In this document: in pieces, positions 22,387-30,801 of the stretch
How the letters are laid out: every line of letters starts with the position of its first letter
Position numbering within the stretch: the first letter of the stretch is position 1
Virus record (IMG/VR): IMGVR_UViG_3300009160_001803
Coordinates: 1-53,858 of that record
Direction: 5' to 3' (one strand)
From: a virus
DNA: 53,858 nt
Notes under the pieces: model-generated
Databases searched by the model: none
What the model was told of the DNA's origin: nothing
The model's input: the letters and a program-made list of their open reading frames with translations, nothing else
Translations under genes and position numbers: made by a program

Positions 22387-24834
22387 ATGAAAAATTCTCT
22401 ACTTATTTTTTTTGTTATACTAACAAGTTTTTTTGTTAGATCACAAGTAAGTTCTTACACATTTGGAACATCGACTGGAACCTATACACCAATAGTTGGT
22501 GGGGTCAACTATGATAACTTTACAAGTTGGTCAAATACAAATTTTTTAGATGATAATAATTCGGCAGCGTTAGAATCAATTGGTTTTAATTTTATATATA
22601 ATGGAACAACGTATACTCAATTTGCGGTTAACACTAATGGATTTATAACATTAGGATCATTACCAACTAGTAGTTATTTACCACTATCAACAGGAACGTC
22701 AAATAATGTTATATCAGCAATGGGAGCTGATTTAATAGGACGTGGGTCGTTATTAGCAAATAGAACTTCTGGTAGTGCGGTAATTACAATTACGGGTGGT
22801 GACATATCACTAATATCGGTTGGGGATAAGGTAAGTGGTACAGGTATTCCCGCAGGAGCTACGGTATTATCTAAAACCGCAACCACTGTAACAATTTCTG
22901 CAAATGCAACAAGTGGAGGTACCGGATTTCATTTTAGATTTAGTAGGTCAACATTTGGTATTAGATTTCAAACAATAGGGACCTCACCAAATAGGACATT
23001 AGTCGTTCAATGGACAGGATGGCAAAGATATACCACAACAGGTGGTTTTGGTGAATTATATAACTCTCAGATAAGATTAAATGAGACCACAAATACAATC
23101 AACGTGGTCTATAATATACAAGGACCAACAAGTACTACCGCAACAACATTTCAGGTAGGTTTAAGAGGAACCTCAAACACTGATTTTAATAACAGAACAA
23201 CCACAACAAATTGGGCATCAACAACCGCAGGCACATCAAACAGTTCAACAGTTACACTATCAAATACAGTTAAACCAACTTCAGGATTAACATATACGTG
23301 GACTCCACCATCTTGTACTGCCCCCTCATCATTATTGGTGACTTACACATCACCAACATCCGCCAACTTATCTTGGGCGGCATCACCATCATTACCAACA
23401 AATGGATATGAATGGGAAATTAGAACTTCAGGTTTAGGGGGAAGTGGAGCAACGGGATTAGTTGCTAGTGGTAGTGTTGGTGCTGGTGTTACATCTTCTT
23501 CCACCTCATCACTAACTCAAAATACCACATATATATTATATGTTAGAAGTAATTGTGGAGGATTATATAGTTCTTGGAACGCATCTGCAAGTTCAACATC
23601 ACCAGTACCAGCACCCTCAAATGATAACTGTTCAAATGCAACATCACTTCCTTGTGGGACATCAGGACTTGCGGGAACAACTGTTGGTTCTGTTTCAGAA
23701 ACCGCACCTTTAGGATATTCATCACCTTACGGTGTATGGTATAGTTTTGTTGGTGATGGTCAAAATACAACTATTACTTCAGTTGCAGGAACAGGATTTG
23801 ACCACGAAATGGTTATTATGAGTGGAACCATATGTGGTGCAACATATACGTTAGTGACTGACCAAGATGTTGGTTTTTCAGGTGGTACTGAAACTTATAC
23901 GTTCACAACAGTAAACGGTACTCAGTATTATGTGTATATAGCTTATTATAGTACCACAGGTTTGTCAACTAATACAGGAACCTTTACAATGACAAGAACC
24001 TGTGTCGCACCACCAACACCACCAGTTAACGATAATCCGTCAGGTGCAATATCAATAACCCTTAATACTGGAACATATTCAACATACACAAACGTAAATG
24101 CAACATCAACATCAGAAGCAACACCAAGTTGTGCTAGTTATACGGGTGAAGACGTTTGGTTTAGTGTTGTTGTCCCATCAAATGGTATTGTGGAGATAGA
24201 TTTGATACAGGGAGTTATTACTGATGGTGGTATGTCAATATATACAGGTTCTATTGGTTCTTTAACTCAAGTTGCTTGTGATGATGATAATAGCGTTAAT
24301 GGTTTAATGCCTTACTTATATTTAACAGGATTAGGTGCCGGACAAACAATATATATTAGAGTTTGGGAATATGGTGGAGGAACCACAGGAACTTTTGGTA
24401 TCCTTGCAAATTCACCTATTGGATTACCTGTAGAGTTATTATATTTTGAAGGTTATGGTTATCCATCTTACAACAATTTAAAGTGGTCAACCGCATCGGA
24501 ATATAACTCAGATTACTTTTTACTTGAAAGGAGTATAGATGGAGAACAATGGGATTATGTTGGAACCACAAAAGCAACGGGAAATAGTACTCAAGTAGTT
24601 AATTACTTATATGTGGATAATTTTAGATTTAATGGGTCTGTTTATTATAAATTAAATCAGTTTGATTTTGATGGTAATTTTAAAGTGTACGGTCCAATAT
24701 CAATTAATAATACACACACAAATAAAAAGGTAGTTAAATACATTAACCTTTTTGGTCAAGAAGTAAGTTCAGAAACAAACGGGTTTATTTTTGAGGTGTA
24801 TGAAGATGGTACAACTAAAAGAATAATTAGATAA
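22387..24834 (+). CDS. Multidomain secreted protein with T9SS-type C-terminal sorting domain
   Basis: 815 residues. A Sec signal peptide (MKNSLLIFFVILTSFFVRSQ) is followed by a Ser/Thr/Gly-rich beta domain (20-300). A fibronectin type III-like domain (about 306-400, CTAPSSLLVTYTSPTSANLSW) and two beta-sandwich domains of the pre-peptidase C-terminal type follow (about 410-545 and 546-676, each opening with NDN). Next is the characteristic Bacteroidota LPVELLYFEGYG...LKWSTASEYNSDYFLLERS module, and the end (NLFGQEV near 786-792, final KRIIR) reads as a type A T9SS sorting domain. In the host such proteins are exported and attached to the cell surface. A phage copy behind the capsid gene is unexpected: it could change the surface of infected cells, act as an adhesin after lysis, or be a recent host gain. 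No catalytic motif seen. Confidence 0.8.
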   Translation: MKNSLLIFFVILTSFFVRSQVSSYTFGTSTGTYTPIVGGVNYDNFTSWSNTNFLDDNNSAALESIGFNFIYNGTTYTQFAVNTNGFITLGSLPTSSYLPLSTGTSNNVISAMGADLIGRGSLLANRTSGSAVITITGGDISLISVGDKVSGTGIPAGATVLSKTATTVTISANATSGGTGFHFRFSRSTFGIRFQTIGTSPNRTLVVQWTGWQRYTTTGGFGELYNSQIRLNETTNTINVVYNIQGPTSTTATTFQVGLRGTSNTDFNNRTTTTNWASTTAGTSNSSTVTLSNTVKPTSGLTYTWTPPSCTAPSSLLVTYTSPTSANLSWAASPSLPTNGYEWEIRTSGLGGSGATGLVASGSVGAGVTSSSTSSLTQNTTYILYVRSNCGGLYSSWNASASSTSPVPAPSNDNCSNATSLPCGTSGLAGTTVGSVSETAPLGYSSPYGVWYSFVGDGQNTTITSVAGTGFDHEMVIMSGTICGATYTLVTDQDVGFSGGTETYTFTTVNGTQYYVYIAYYSTTGLSTNTGTFTMTRTCVAPPTPPVNDNPSGAISITLNTGTYSTYTNVNATSTSEATPSCASYTGEDVWFSVVVPSNGIVEIDLIQGVITDGGMSIYTGSIGSLTQVACDDDNSVNGLMPYLYLTGLGAGQTIYIRVWEYGGGTTGTFGILANSPIGLPVELLYFEGYGYPSYNNLKWSTASEYNSDYFLLERSIDGEQWDYVGTTKATGNSTQVVNYLYVDNFRFNGSVYYKLNQFDFDGNFKVYGPISINNTHTNKKVVKYINLFGQEVSSETNGFIFEVYEDGTTKRIIR

Positions 24835-24837
24835 AAA

Positions 24838-25065
24838 TTATTCTTTGGGGGAATTGTTTTTAGATAGTATTCTGATTGCTTTAGATAGTACTTCTGTTTC
24901 TCCAATAGAGAAAGATCCTCTATTATATGATGATTTTACTGACTCAATCAAGTAGTATAATGCATATTCTTTATCCATTGTAGATAACATTACTTCTAAA
25001 TGTTCTTCAGACAAAAGAGTTATATTATCAAAAAGTACCCCAAAGTTTTTATTTTCTTGTTCCAT
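24838..25065 (-). CDS. Small hypothetical protein
   Basis: 75 residues, acidic and helical (LSEEHLEVMLSTMDKEYALYYLIESVKSSYNRG), no recognised domain. It is read against its neighbours and ends three bases after the T9SS-type gene. The pattern of two helices around a short turn suggests a small regulator or chaperone-like protein, but nothing proves this. Confidence 0.55.
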   Translation of the reverse strand: MEQENKNFGVLFDNITLLSEEHLEVMLSTMDKEYALYYLIESVKSSYNRGSFSIGETEVLSKAIRILSKNNSPKE

Positions 25066-25080
25066 AATTATTAAATGTGA

Positions 25081-25088
25081 TATTTATA
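25081..25088 (+). promoter_or_regulatory. Late-promoter-like motif TATTTATA
   Basis: TATTTATA five bases before the ATG at 25094. Confidence 0.35.
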
Positions 25089-25093
25089 TAATA

Positions 25094-26014
25094 ATGAATA
25101 TAAAAGACATTGTAAATAAAATTATTAAAGAAGCGTCGTCAGAGAGTGGTAGTCGTGGTTCGTATGTTGCACCATTACAACCAGGATTTAGAGTCTTTAA
25201 AAAAAATATATTAGCGCCTTTTACAGATGAGGTTGGTCATTATGATAGTCCTTTATTACAGTATGATAGTTACGACGGGAAAATGGACGAAACTCCAAAA
25301 CAAATAAAAAAAATTGAGGGGAAATCCAAAAAAGTTACAAACTACATTAAAAAACATCCACTATCAACATTTAGTGATGATGATGGTAATAGTATAAATC
25401 AAACGCCGGGTAGAGGTAAAAAAATTGTTCCAATAAAGGAGTCAGATACCACAATCACTGCTGGTGAGTATAGTGATCCAATTGAAATTGGGTTAAGGAA
25501 GTGGAAAACTCACCATTTATCTCCGTTTACATATGAATTAGATCATGATGTGAACCACCTTAGTAAACAAAAAACACTTAAAAATAATATTAAACGTGTT
25601 GTTGGTATGTGGGACAAAAATAAAGATAATTCTTATGAATATGAAGTATATGATGCCCACACAATTTCTGAAGATCTTGCCGTTTGGTTTGGTAAAAAGA
25701 AAAAACCAAAAGGATCAAAACAACCAAAAGGACCGTGGGTTGATATTTGTCGTAAGGTTGATGGTAAACACCCACCTTGTGGTAGACCTGACACAAATAA
25801 AGGATCTTACCCTAAATGTAGAGCGGCTGGAGTTGCTGGTAAAATGAGTGATTCACAAAAAAGATCTGCATGTCAACAAAAAAGAACCGCAGAAAAAAAA
25901 GACACACAAACAGGAAAAGGACAAAAACCAATAATGACATCGTATAAAACAAAAAAAGAATCCGTAGATTCTTTGATTGATAAAATTTTAATCGAAATTA
26001 GAAACTCGTTCTAA
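25094..26014 (+). CDS. Putative packaged protein with basic Cys motif domain
   Basis: 306 residues. The start MNIKDIVNKIIKEASSES is a short amphipathic helix with I11-K12-E13|A14, a full prohead-protease site. The middle contains repeated FKKNILAPFTDEVGHYD / WKTHHLSPFTYELDHDV blocks. The C-terminal part (about 195-290) is a Lys/Cys-rich module (WVDICRK, HPPCGRPD, YPKCRAAG, RSACQQKR) that looks like a small zinc or DNA-binding domain known from phage and giant-virus proteins. Together they suggest a DNA-associated internal head protein. The end overlaps the convergent gene 25988-26416 by 27 bases. Confidence 0.6.
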   Translation: MNIKDIVNKIIKEASSESGSRGSYVAPLQPGFRVFKKNILAPFTDEVGHYDSPLLQYDSYDGKMDETPKQIKKIEGKSKKVTNYIKKHPLSTFSDDDGNSINQTPGRGKKIVPIKESDTTITAGEYSDPIEIGLRKWKTHHLSPFTYELDHDVNHLSKQKTLKNNIKRVVGMWDKNKDNSYEYEVYDAHTISEDLAVWFGKKKKPKGSKQPKGPWVDICRKVDGKHPPCGRPDTNKGSYPKCRAAGVAGKMSDSQKRSACQQKRTAEKKDTQTGKGQKPIMTSYKTKKESVDSLIDKILIEIRNSF

Positions 26015-26416
26015 GATATTATGTAGAGAGTTAGTAATCTGTGAATTAACGTCAATTTCATACTTAAGTCTTCTCTTATCTGCCTCAAGATCAAAAATAT
26101 ATGTTAATCTTTCCCAATCCCTTTCATGTAATTTAACATTATAATTATAAACGTGATTAGTGATTTCAACTCTACGATCTGTCATTGTTACAAAAATTTT
26201 CATATCGTCATTTTTAAGATAACGTTTATCAGACATTGGGGCTATCATAAATTCTGTATCGCTATGTTGTATTATTTTAAGACATATTTTAAAACAAGTC
26301 TTTTCATATGATAGGGTTTCATCTTGATAAGTTGGTATAATACTTGAAGATTTTTTTGACCAAATGTAAAATTTAATTTTTAATCTATTGAAGAATCTTT
26401 TTATTCTGGTTTTCAT
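25988..26416 (-). CDS. Hypothetical protein with basic N-terminus
   Basis: 142 residues from the ATG at 26416 (MKTRIKRFFNRLKIKFYIW); a second ATG at 26449 would add 11 residues but falls next to a host-type -7 box. The protein opens with a basic amphipathic helix, then a beta-rich stretch (ICLKIIQHSDTEFMI, KIFVTMTDRRVEI) and a C-terminal helix with LEADKRRLKYEI. Not recognised. The basic hydrophobic N-terminus could contact membrane. It overlaps the 3' end of the plus gene ending at 26014. Confidence 0.55.
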   Translation of the reverse strand: MKTRIKRFFNRLKIKFYIWSKKSSSIIPTYQDETLSYEKTCFKICLKIIQHSDTEFMIAPMSDKRYLKNDDMKIFVTMTDRRVEITNHVYNYNVKLHERDWERLTYIFDLEADKRRLKYEIDVNSQITNSLHNILERVSNFD

Positions 26417-26438
26417 ATCTATATAATGTTTGTATCTA

Positions 26439-26446
26439 CAAATATA
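26439..26446 (-). promoter_or_regulatory. Possible host-type -7 element TATATTTG
   Basis: TATATTTG on the minus strand fits TAnnTTTG and lies 22 bases before the ATG at 26416. No good -33 box was seen. Confidence 0.25.
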
Positions 26447-26485
26447 CATAAATTATTTGAATAAAAAATATTTTTAAAAAATTTT

Positions 26486-27163
26486 TTAACAGTAAGCTCC
26501 TGAACAATGTCTTTTACCATCAAGACCTTTTATTTTACCTTTACATACTTGAACAGCATGTCCATTTGAATATGCACTTGGGTACACGTCATATTTTGCC
26601 TTTGCTGATGCCTTACCTCTTGCACAAAGAGGCGTTCCTGTTTTTTTTCTACCTTCCGCCATAACCATATCTTTATCATTCATAGACATTTCCATACCGT
26701 CTCTTTCCGTCTCATTCATTAAAAAATCAAAAACTTGATCCATATTGTTTTTTGCTTCAGAAATATGATCTTGAGCCCAATCGTGACCGTTCTCTAAAAT
26801 AGATTCAACCATATCTTGATCCATATCTAATAATATTTCAGATTGTCTTTTCATTTGTTCTAAATTAGAAAAGAACATATATCTTGATGACATATCTTCT
26901 TTAGATTCTGTAATACTATTATCTCCCTTTGCGTTATTTAAATACTCAAAAGATTTTTCTCCATATATTTCATAAAGTCTTTTAAAAATTAATGCGGGAT
27001 TCTTTCTTAAGTAACGTAAAACATCAGCAGGGACATATGACCCATACTTTTGACCAAAAATACTTTTAACTTCTTTTTCTCTTGGAAAAGTTCCTAATTC
27101 AGGTTCAACCGTATAATCTGACTCAGATAAAACTTTTCTAATAATTCTTTTTAAATTTTTCAT
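26486..27163 (-). CDS. Putative packaged protein with C-terminal Cys/Lys module
   Basis: 225 residues. The N-terminus MKNLKRIIRKVLSESDY is a basic amphipathic helix with L12-S13-E14|S15, a fitting prohead-protease site. The middle is helical and acidic. The C-terminus (about 170-225: RKKTGTPLCARGKASAKAK, then VYPSAYSNGHAVQVCKG and DGKRHCSGAYC) is a small basic Cys/His-bearing domain, different from but similar in style to that of the gene at 25094. Such a domain could bind DNA or zinc. It follows the gene at 27168 by four bases, so both are probably one transcript. Confidence 0.6.
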   Translation of the reverse strand: MKNLKRIIRKVLSESDYTVEPELGTFPREKEVKSIFGQKYGSYVPADVLRYLRKNPALIFKRLYEIYGEKSFEYLNNAKGDNSITESKEDMSSRYMFFSNLEQMKRQSEILLDMDQDMVESILENGHDWAQDHISEAKNNMDQVFDFLMNETERDGMEMSMNDKDMVMAEGRKKTGTPLCARGKASAKAKYDVYPSAYSNGHAVQVCKGKIKGLDGKRHCSGAYC

Positions 27164-27167
27164 AAAT

Positions 27168-27557
27168 TTAATTATTTAATCCGTTTTGACCACCTAAAGT
27201 GATTGCATTTAATTGAGTAACTTCTGTACCGTAATTGTCAGTCCAAACTGGATGAGGGGATGGAACGCTTGTCACGGTGTTTCCTGATGGACCACAAATC
27301 TCAATACAAATATTCTCTTCTGTGTTTGCGCTTCTTGGTATATCAATAATACATTCATGACAATTATCATATAGGGTCATTGCCGAATATGTTGTTGGTG
27401 GAAAAGGTAGACTAAGAGATAATACGGTACCACAAATAGTTTCTCCTGTTAGTCCATCACTAAATGAATAAGTTTCTCCTGTTGTGGGTATAACCGCACC
27501 AAAATCAACTGTAAAAGTATTTAATGATGAACATTGTTCTAATGTATAATTTGCCAT
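27168..27557 (-). CDS. Putative virion protein, Thr/Cys-rich
   Basis: 129 residues, beta-rich in appearance, with scattered Cys (DNCHECIIDIP, ENICIEICGP) and many Thr, Ser and Gly. It resembles a small head-decoration or tail-fibre-type protein in composition, but no family is recognised. It has its own late-type motif 10 bases upstream and leads the pair 27168/26486. Confidence 0.5.
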   Translation of the reverse strand: MANYTLEQCSSLNTFTVDFGAVIPTTGETYSFSDGLTGETICGTVLSLSLPFPPTTYSAMTLYDNCHECIIDIPRSANTEENICIEICGPSGNTVTSVPSPHPVWTDNYGTEVTQLNAITLGGQNGLNN

Positions 27558-27567
27558 ATCTTTATTT

Positions 27568-27575
27568 AATAAATA
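27568..27575 (-). promoter_or_regulatory. Late-promoter-like motif TATTTATT (minus)
   Basis: On the minus strand TATTTATT lies 10 bases before the ATG at 27557. Confidence 0.45.
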
Positions 27576-27578
27576 TCT

Positions 27579-29051
27579 TTATTTTTTATTTACGATCTGA
27601 AATTTAATTTGTTTCTTATAAGTATTTATCTCACCAGAAGAAATTACTTTTAAATCAATAAAATATTCATTTGGTATCTTATCTCTTGTGTCAAAAATAA
27701 AGTAGTATTCATTTGGGGTCTTATTTATTTTTGTCCAATCTTGAACTTGTACCTCAGTTGTTCCTTCTTTTACATAAACTCTATAAAACACATCAACATT
27801 TGGTAATTGTTTATTAGTGGTATATGCTTGTTTAACAATAACACCAACTTTTCTAATGTCGGTATTTAAGATCATTTCATCTTGTTTGATTCCATAATAA
27901 TCGAATCCATATAAAGAAGGATTGTTTGTTGACGTTCCTATCTGTATAGATTTTTGTAATGGATATATTGTAAAATCATTATATATGTCAGGTAAAGAAA
28001 AACCATTTAATTTTACATTTGACCATGTGTCGTTAAAGGTACAAGGGGTTTTATAACCAATTAAAGGTGGTATAATAACTTCATAAACGCCTTTTGTTTT
28101 TTGACAAGAACTAATATTGATTAACCCCGGAATTGGGGATCCACTTGAGTCGCTTATTGTAACTGACGGTGGTTGGTCTAAGTTTTGAAAATCCCCATCC
28201 TCAAACACGTAAAGATAAAGTTTATTTATTTTACCAAGAGTAAAATTATTTCTATCATCATCTATAAGATCGTCATAGTTTGTTTCTAAAAACGGTTCGT
28301 AAAAAGTTTGAGTGTGTCTTGAAAAGAATCCAACAGAATATGATCCTGTTGTCCCTGTTAAATTTTCAACCTGTGGTAAAAACGCAATACCCCAACCAAC
28401 AGGATTTAACGTATCTCCTTTAAGAATACCTTCAATTTCTTCTGTCATATCAAACTCAATATTCTCATCACCAAATTCAAAGTGTTGGATGTCAACAATT
28501 GTTATCGATGAATAGTTAACTCCTGTACCTGTAGATGTATTTAAATTATTGTAAATTCCGGGATTTCCCCAAAAATCTATAGTTGTTGTTTGATACCAAT
28601 TTGATGGTCTATCTGAAAAGTTTTTATCGTTAGGTACTGTAGATATAATATTAGCGTAGTCGTAACCAACCCCTTCGTCCCAAATTTGAGGTTTATCAGG
28701 ATCCAAATCAAAATATGGTATCCTAAAAAGAATTAAATCGAATGATGTTGCTCTTAATCTACCTTCAGAATTCTTTTCATTTAAAAATTCTTTATTAAAG
28801 AATGATGTATTTGTCATTCTTAACGTATGTTTAATGTTATTATTATCACACAAAGGATTTATAATCCCATCGTTATATTTTTCTTTAAGTAGAGTTAAAT
28901 CCAAATCAAATATAAATCTACTAAACCCCCTTGGGTTTAAAAGATCATCATTCCCATAAAACAATTCGATTACAGGGTTTCTACCCGTATTTGTTAAACT
29001 GTTGGAAATTATGGTATTATTCCTACTGAAATATGAATTATTAATCGACAT
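27579..29051 (-). CDS. Structural tail/baseplate-region protein
   Basis: 490 residues, beta-rich, no known domain by eye. It begins MSINNSYFSRNNTIISNSLT and carries patterns typical of phage structural proteins: FIFDLDLTLLKEKY, YYFIFDTRDKIPNEYF and Ig-like stretches in the last 120 residues. It sits directly downstream of the gp5-like gene with 20 bases between, but it has its own late-type motif. A wedge, fibre-attachment or tail-terminator role is possible from position. Confidence 0.55.
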   Translation of the reverse strand: MSINNSYFSRNNTIISNSLTNTGRNPVIELFYGNDDLLNPRGFSRFIFDLDLTLLKEKYNDGIINPLCDNNNIKHTLRMTNTSFFNKEFLNEKNSEGRLRATSFDLILFRIPYFDLDPDKPQIWDEGVGYDYANIISTVPNDKNFSDRPSNWYQTTTIDFWGNPGIYNNLNTSTGTGVNYSSITIVDIQHFEFGDENIEFDMTEEIEGILKGDTLNPVGWGIAFLPQVENLTGTTGSYSVGFFSRHTQTFYEPFLETNYDDLIDDDRNNFTLGKINKLYLYVFEDGDFQNLDQPPSVTISDSSGSPIPGLINISSCQKTKGVYEVIIPPLIGYKTPCTFNDTWSNVKLNGFSLPDIYNDFTIYPLQKSIQIGTSTNNPSLYGFDYYGIKQDEMILNTDIRKVGVIVKQAYTTNKQLPNVDVFYRVYVKEGTTEVQVQDWTKINKTPNEYYFIFDTRDKIPNEYFIDLKVISSGEINTYKKQIKFQIVNKK

Positions 29052-29063
29052 TTACTTTTTTAT

Positions 29064-29071
29064 AATAAATA
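29064..29071 (-). promoter_or_regulatory. Late-promoter-like motif TATTTATT (minus)
   Basis: TATTTATT on the minus strand, 12 bases before the ATG at 29051; it abuts the 3' end of the gp5-like gene. Confidence 0.45.
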
Positions 29072-30601
29072 TCAATTAATTCTAATATTTTGATTTAATA
29101 TTGTATTTGGTGCGTTTAATAGTTGTTCTAAAATTTCTGAAGTTCTAGTTCCGTCCCTTCCGACAGGTACCGGAGATAATCCATGGAATGGATGTACGTG
29201 TGAAATTAAAAATTTAACGATCAAATTAATAAGTTTCATTAATTCATCTCCCCTAACCATAGGATCTGTTTTTGGAATTATTTCTTTGGTGTATTTATCT
29301 TCTTTTATTCCGTATAATGTTGAACTTAAATCTATTTTTCCTTTTGATGGTATCTCTGTTCCGTGAGACAAAATAAATACTTTTTCGGCACCCATTGTTG
29401 AATATGTTATTGGTGCGGTTGAATATAGTATTGGAATATATGTTGATTTATTAATTCTAATTGGTCTTGAGGTTTTATTATAGTCCCAAACTAAATTATA
29501 ACCTGTTTTTGTGTCGTTTGAATTTAATTTAACTTTGTTACTTATTTTACTAACATTGTCAATCTCTGTTGGTGTTGCTCCTGTAAGATTTATTAGTTTA
29601 TCGTAAGTGTTTAGTGTAGGCCTAAAGTAAAATGGAAATTGATCATAAACGTTATGTATTGTATATCCGCTAATATTAATTGACCCCTCATTAACCCCTT
29701 TAATAAAATCATTAATTAATGTGTAAGTTTCTTTTAATGATTTACCAACAAATTGTATATAGTATTCAGGAGCCCCTACTATTTGAGACACGTTACTAAC
29801 AACACTAAAATCTTTTGACTCTAATGATACGTTTAGGGTTCCTGTTAAGTTATACGGAACATTATATAAATAAATTGTACCTGTAAATGCATCCATTGTA
29901 TTATCAGGATTTATGATGTCCCAATCAACAACTTTTCTTATTGGTTTACTATCAACAAATATTGTTTGTTCTTCTCTTTCTTCCCCATTTTCAGATTTTG
30001 TACTATAATTACTTAAATGTAAAAATGCTCTTTTTTCATTTTCTATTGGGAATTTATTAACATCAAAAATACTATTTGTTTTACCGGCTCTTAATAGTAA
30101 TTCATTTTTCTTAACAATAACATCCGCAGTTCCCCTACCTAATAAAGAAGTATCTCCAGGTTCAGGAAAGATCCCAAAACTTTGTATATTTCTATATTCA
30201 CCTTTTTGGTTTTTAAGAGAAAGTGATTGTTTTATTTTAGAACCTGCGGCCGTAAATTTCTTTGCTGACTCAAAGAGTTCAAAATTTGTTGTTTGTGGTG
30301 ATGAGAATGGACCTTGTATGTAATACTGATTTAAATTATCAAAAGACTTGTCTTGATAAATTATGTTGACCAACTCGTCTTTTTCTGGTATTTGACTAAT
30401 ATAAAACGGTAACAAAGATATAAATAAAAACGGGTCTCTTTGAGTCCACGGATCTGTTTCATCACTCCAATTAGGAATAGAGTTAATTACCGCCTGATAA
30501 TCTTTAACTTCAGGTCTAACTCTTAACCTACCCAATACCATAGGATCTTTATTGTCTAAAACAACCCCAGGAAATATTATTTGATTTTCATTACCCGCCA
30601 T
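29072..30601 (-). CDS. Baseplate hub/spike protein with gp5-like OB domain
   Basis: 509 residues. Near the N-terminus GVVLDNKDPMVLGRLRVRPE (about 12-31) is the hallmark of the gp5/VgrG OB-fold domain, usually D-P-x-x-L-G-R-V-R-V. The middle is beta-rich and the C-terminus has a helix followed by HVHPFHGLSPVPVGRDG, a pattern often found at the end of T4-like baseplate spike proteins. No lysozyme domain (as in T4 gp5) is visible. The protein would form the central hub or spike that contacts the cell. It is translationally coupled to the small gene before it (11-base overlap). Confidence 0.75.
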   Translation of the reverse strand: MAGNENQIIFPGVVLDNKDPMVLGRLRVRPEVKDYQAVINSIPNWSDETDPWTQRDPFLFISLLPFYISQIPEKDELVNIIYQDKSFDNLNQYYIQGPFSSPQTTNFELFESAKKFTAAGSKIKQSLSLKNQKGEYRNIQSFGIFPEPGDTSLLGRGTADVIVKKNELLLRAGKTNSIFDVNKFPIENEKRAFLHLSNYSTKSENGEEREEQTIFVDSKPIRKVVDWDIINPDNTMDAFTGTIYLYNVPYNLTGTLNVSLESKDFSVVSNVSQIVGAPEYYIQFVGKSLKETYTLINDFIKGVNEGSINISGYTIHNVYDQFPFYFRPTLNTYDKLINLTGATPTEIDNVSKISNKVKLNSNDTKTGYNLVWDYNKTSRPIRINKSTYIPILYSTAPITYSTMGAEKVFILSHGTEIPSKGKIDLSSTLYGIKEDKYTKEIIPKTDPMVRGDELMKLINLIVKFLISHVHPFHGLSPVPVGRDGTRTSEILEQLLNAPNTILNQNIRIN

Positions 30602-30800
30602 TTCTACTATTTTGTTCTTTTAAAATTGTGTTATATGTTGTTTCTATTTTGTCTAAATAATTAGACAACATTAATAATTTACTTTTAGTCTGATCAAATT
30701 CACCATTTAAAAATTCTAAAACTTTGGTTAAATCTTTATTAGATTTATTTTTATAATCTTTTACTATTTCCGCTATTTTTTCTGCGTCTTTAATATCCAT
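30591..30800 (-). CDS. Small coiled-coil protein in baseplate operon
   Basis: 69 residues from MDIKDAEKIAEIV. An ATG 18 bases upstream would overlap the previous gene by 17 bases, so I prefer the start at 30800, one base after that gene ends. Entirely helical with heptad-like Leu/Ile spacing (VLEFLNGEFDQTKSKLLMLS). It probably acts as an assembly chaperone or small baseplate part. It overlaps the following gp5-like gene by 11 bases. Confidence 0.6.
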   Translation of the reverse strand: MDIKDAEKIAEIVKDYKNKSNKDLTKVLEFLNGEFDQTKSKLLMLSNYLDKIETTYNTILKEQNSRNGG

Positions 30801-30801
30801 G

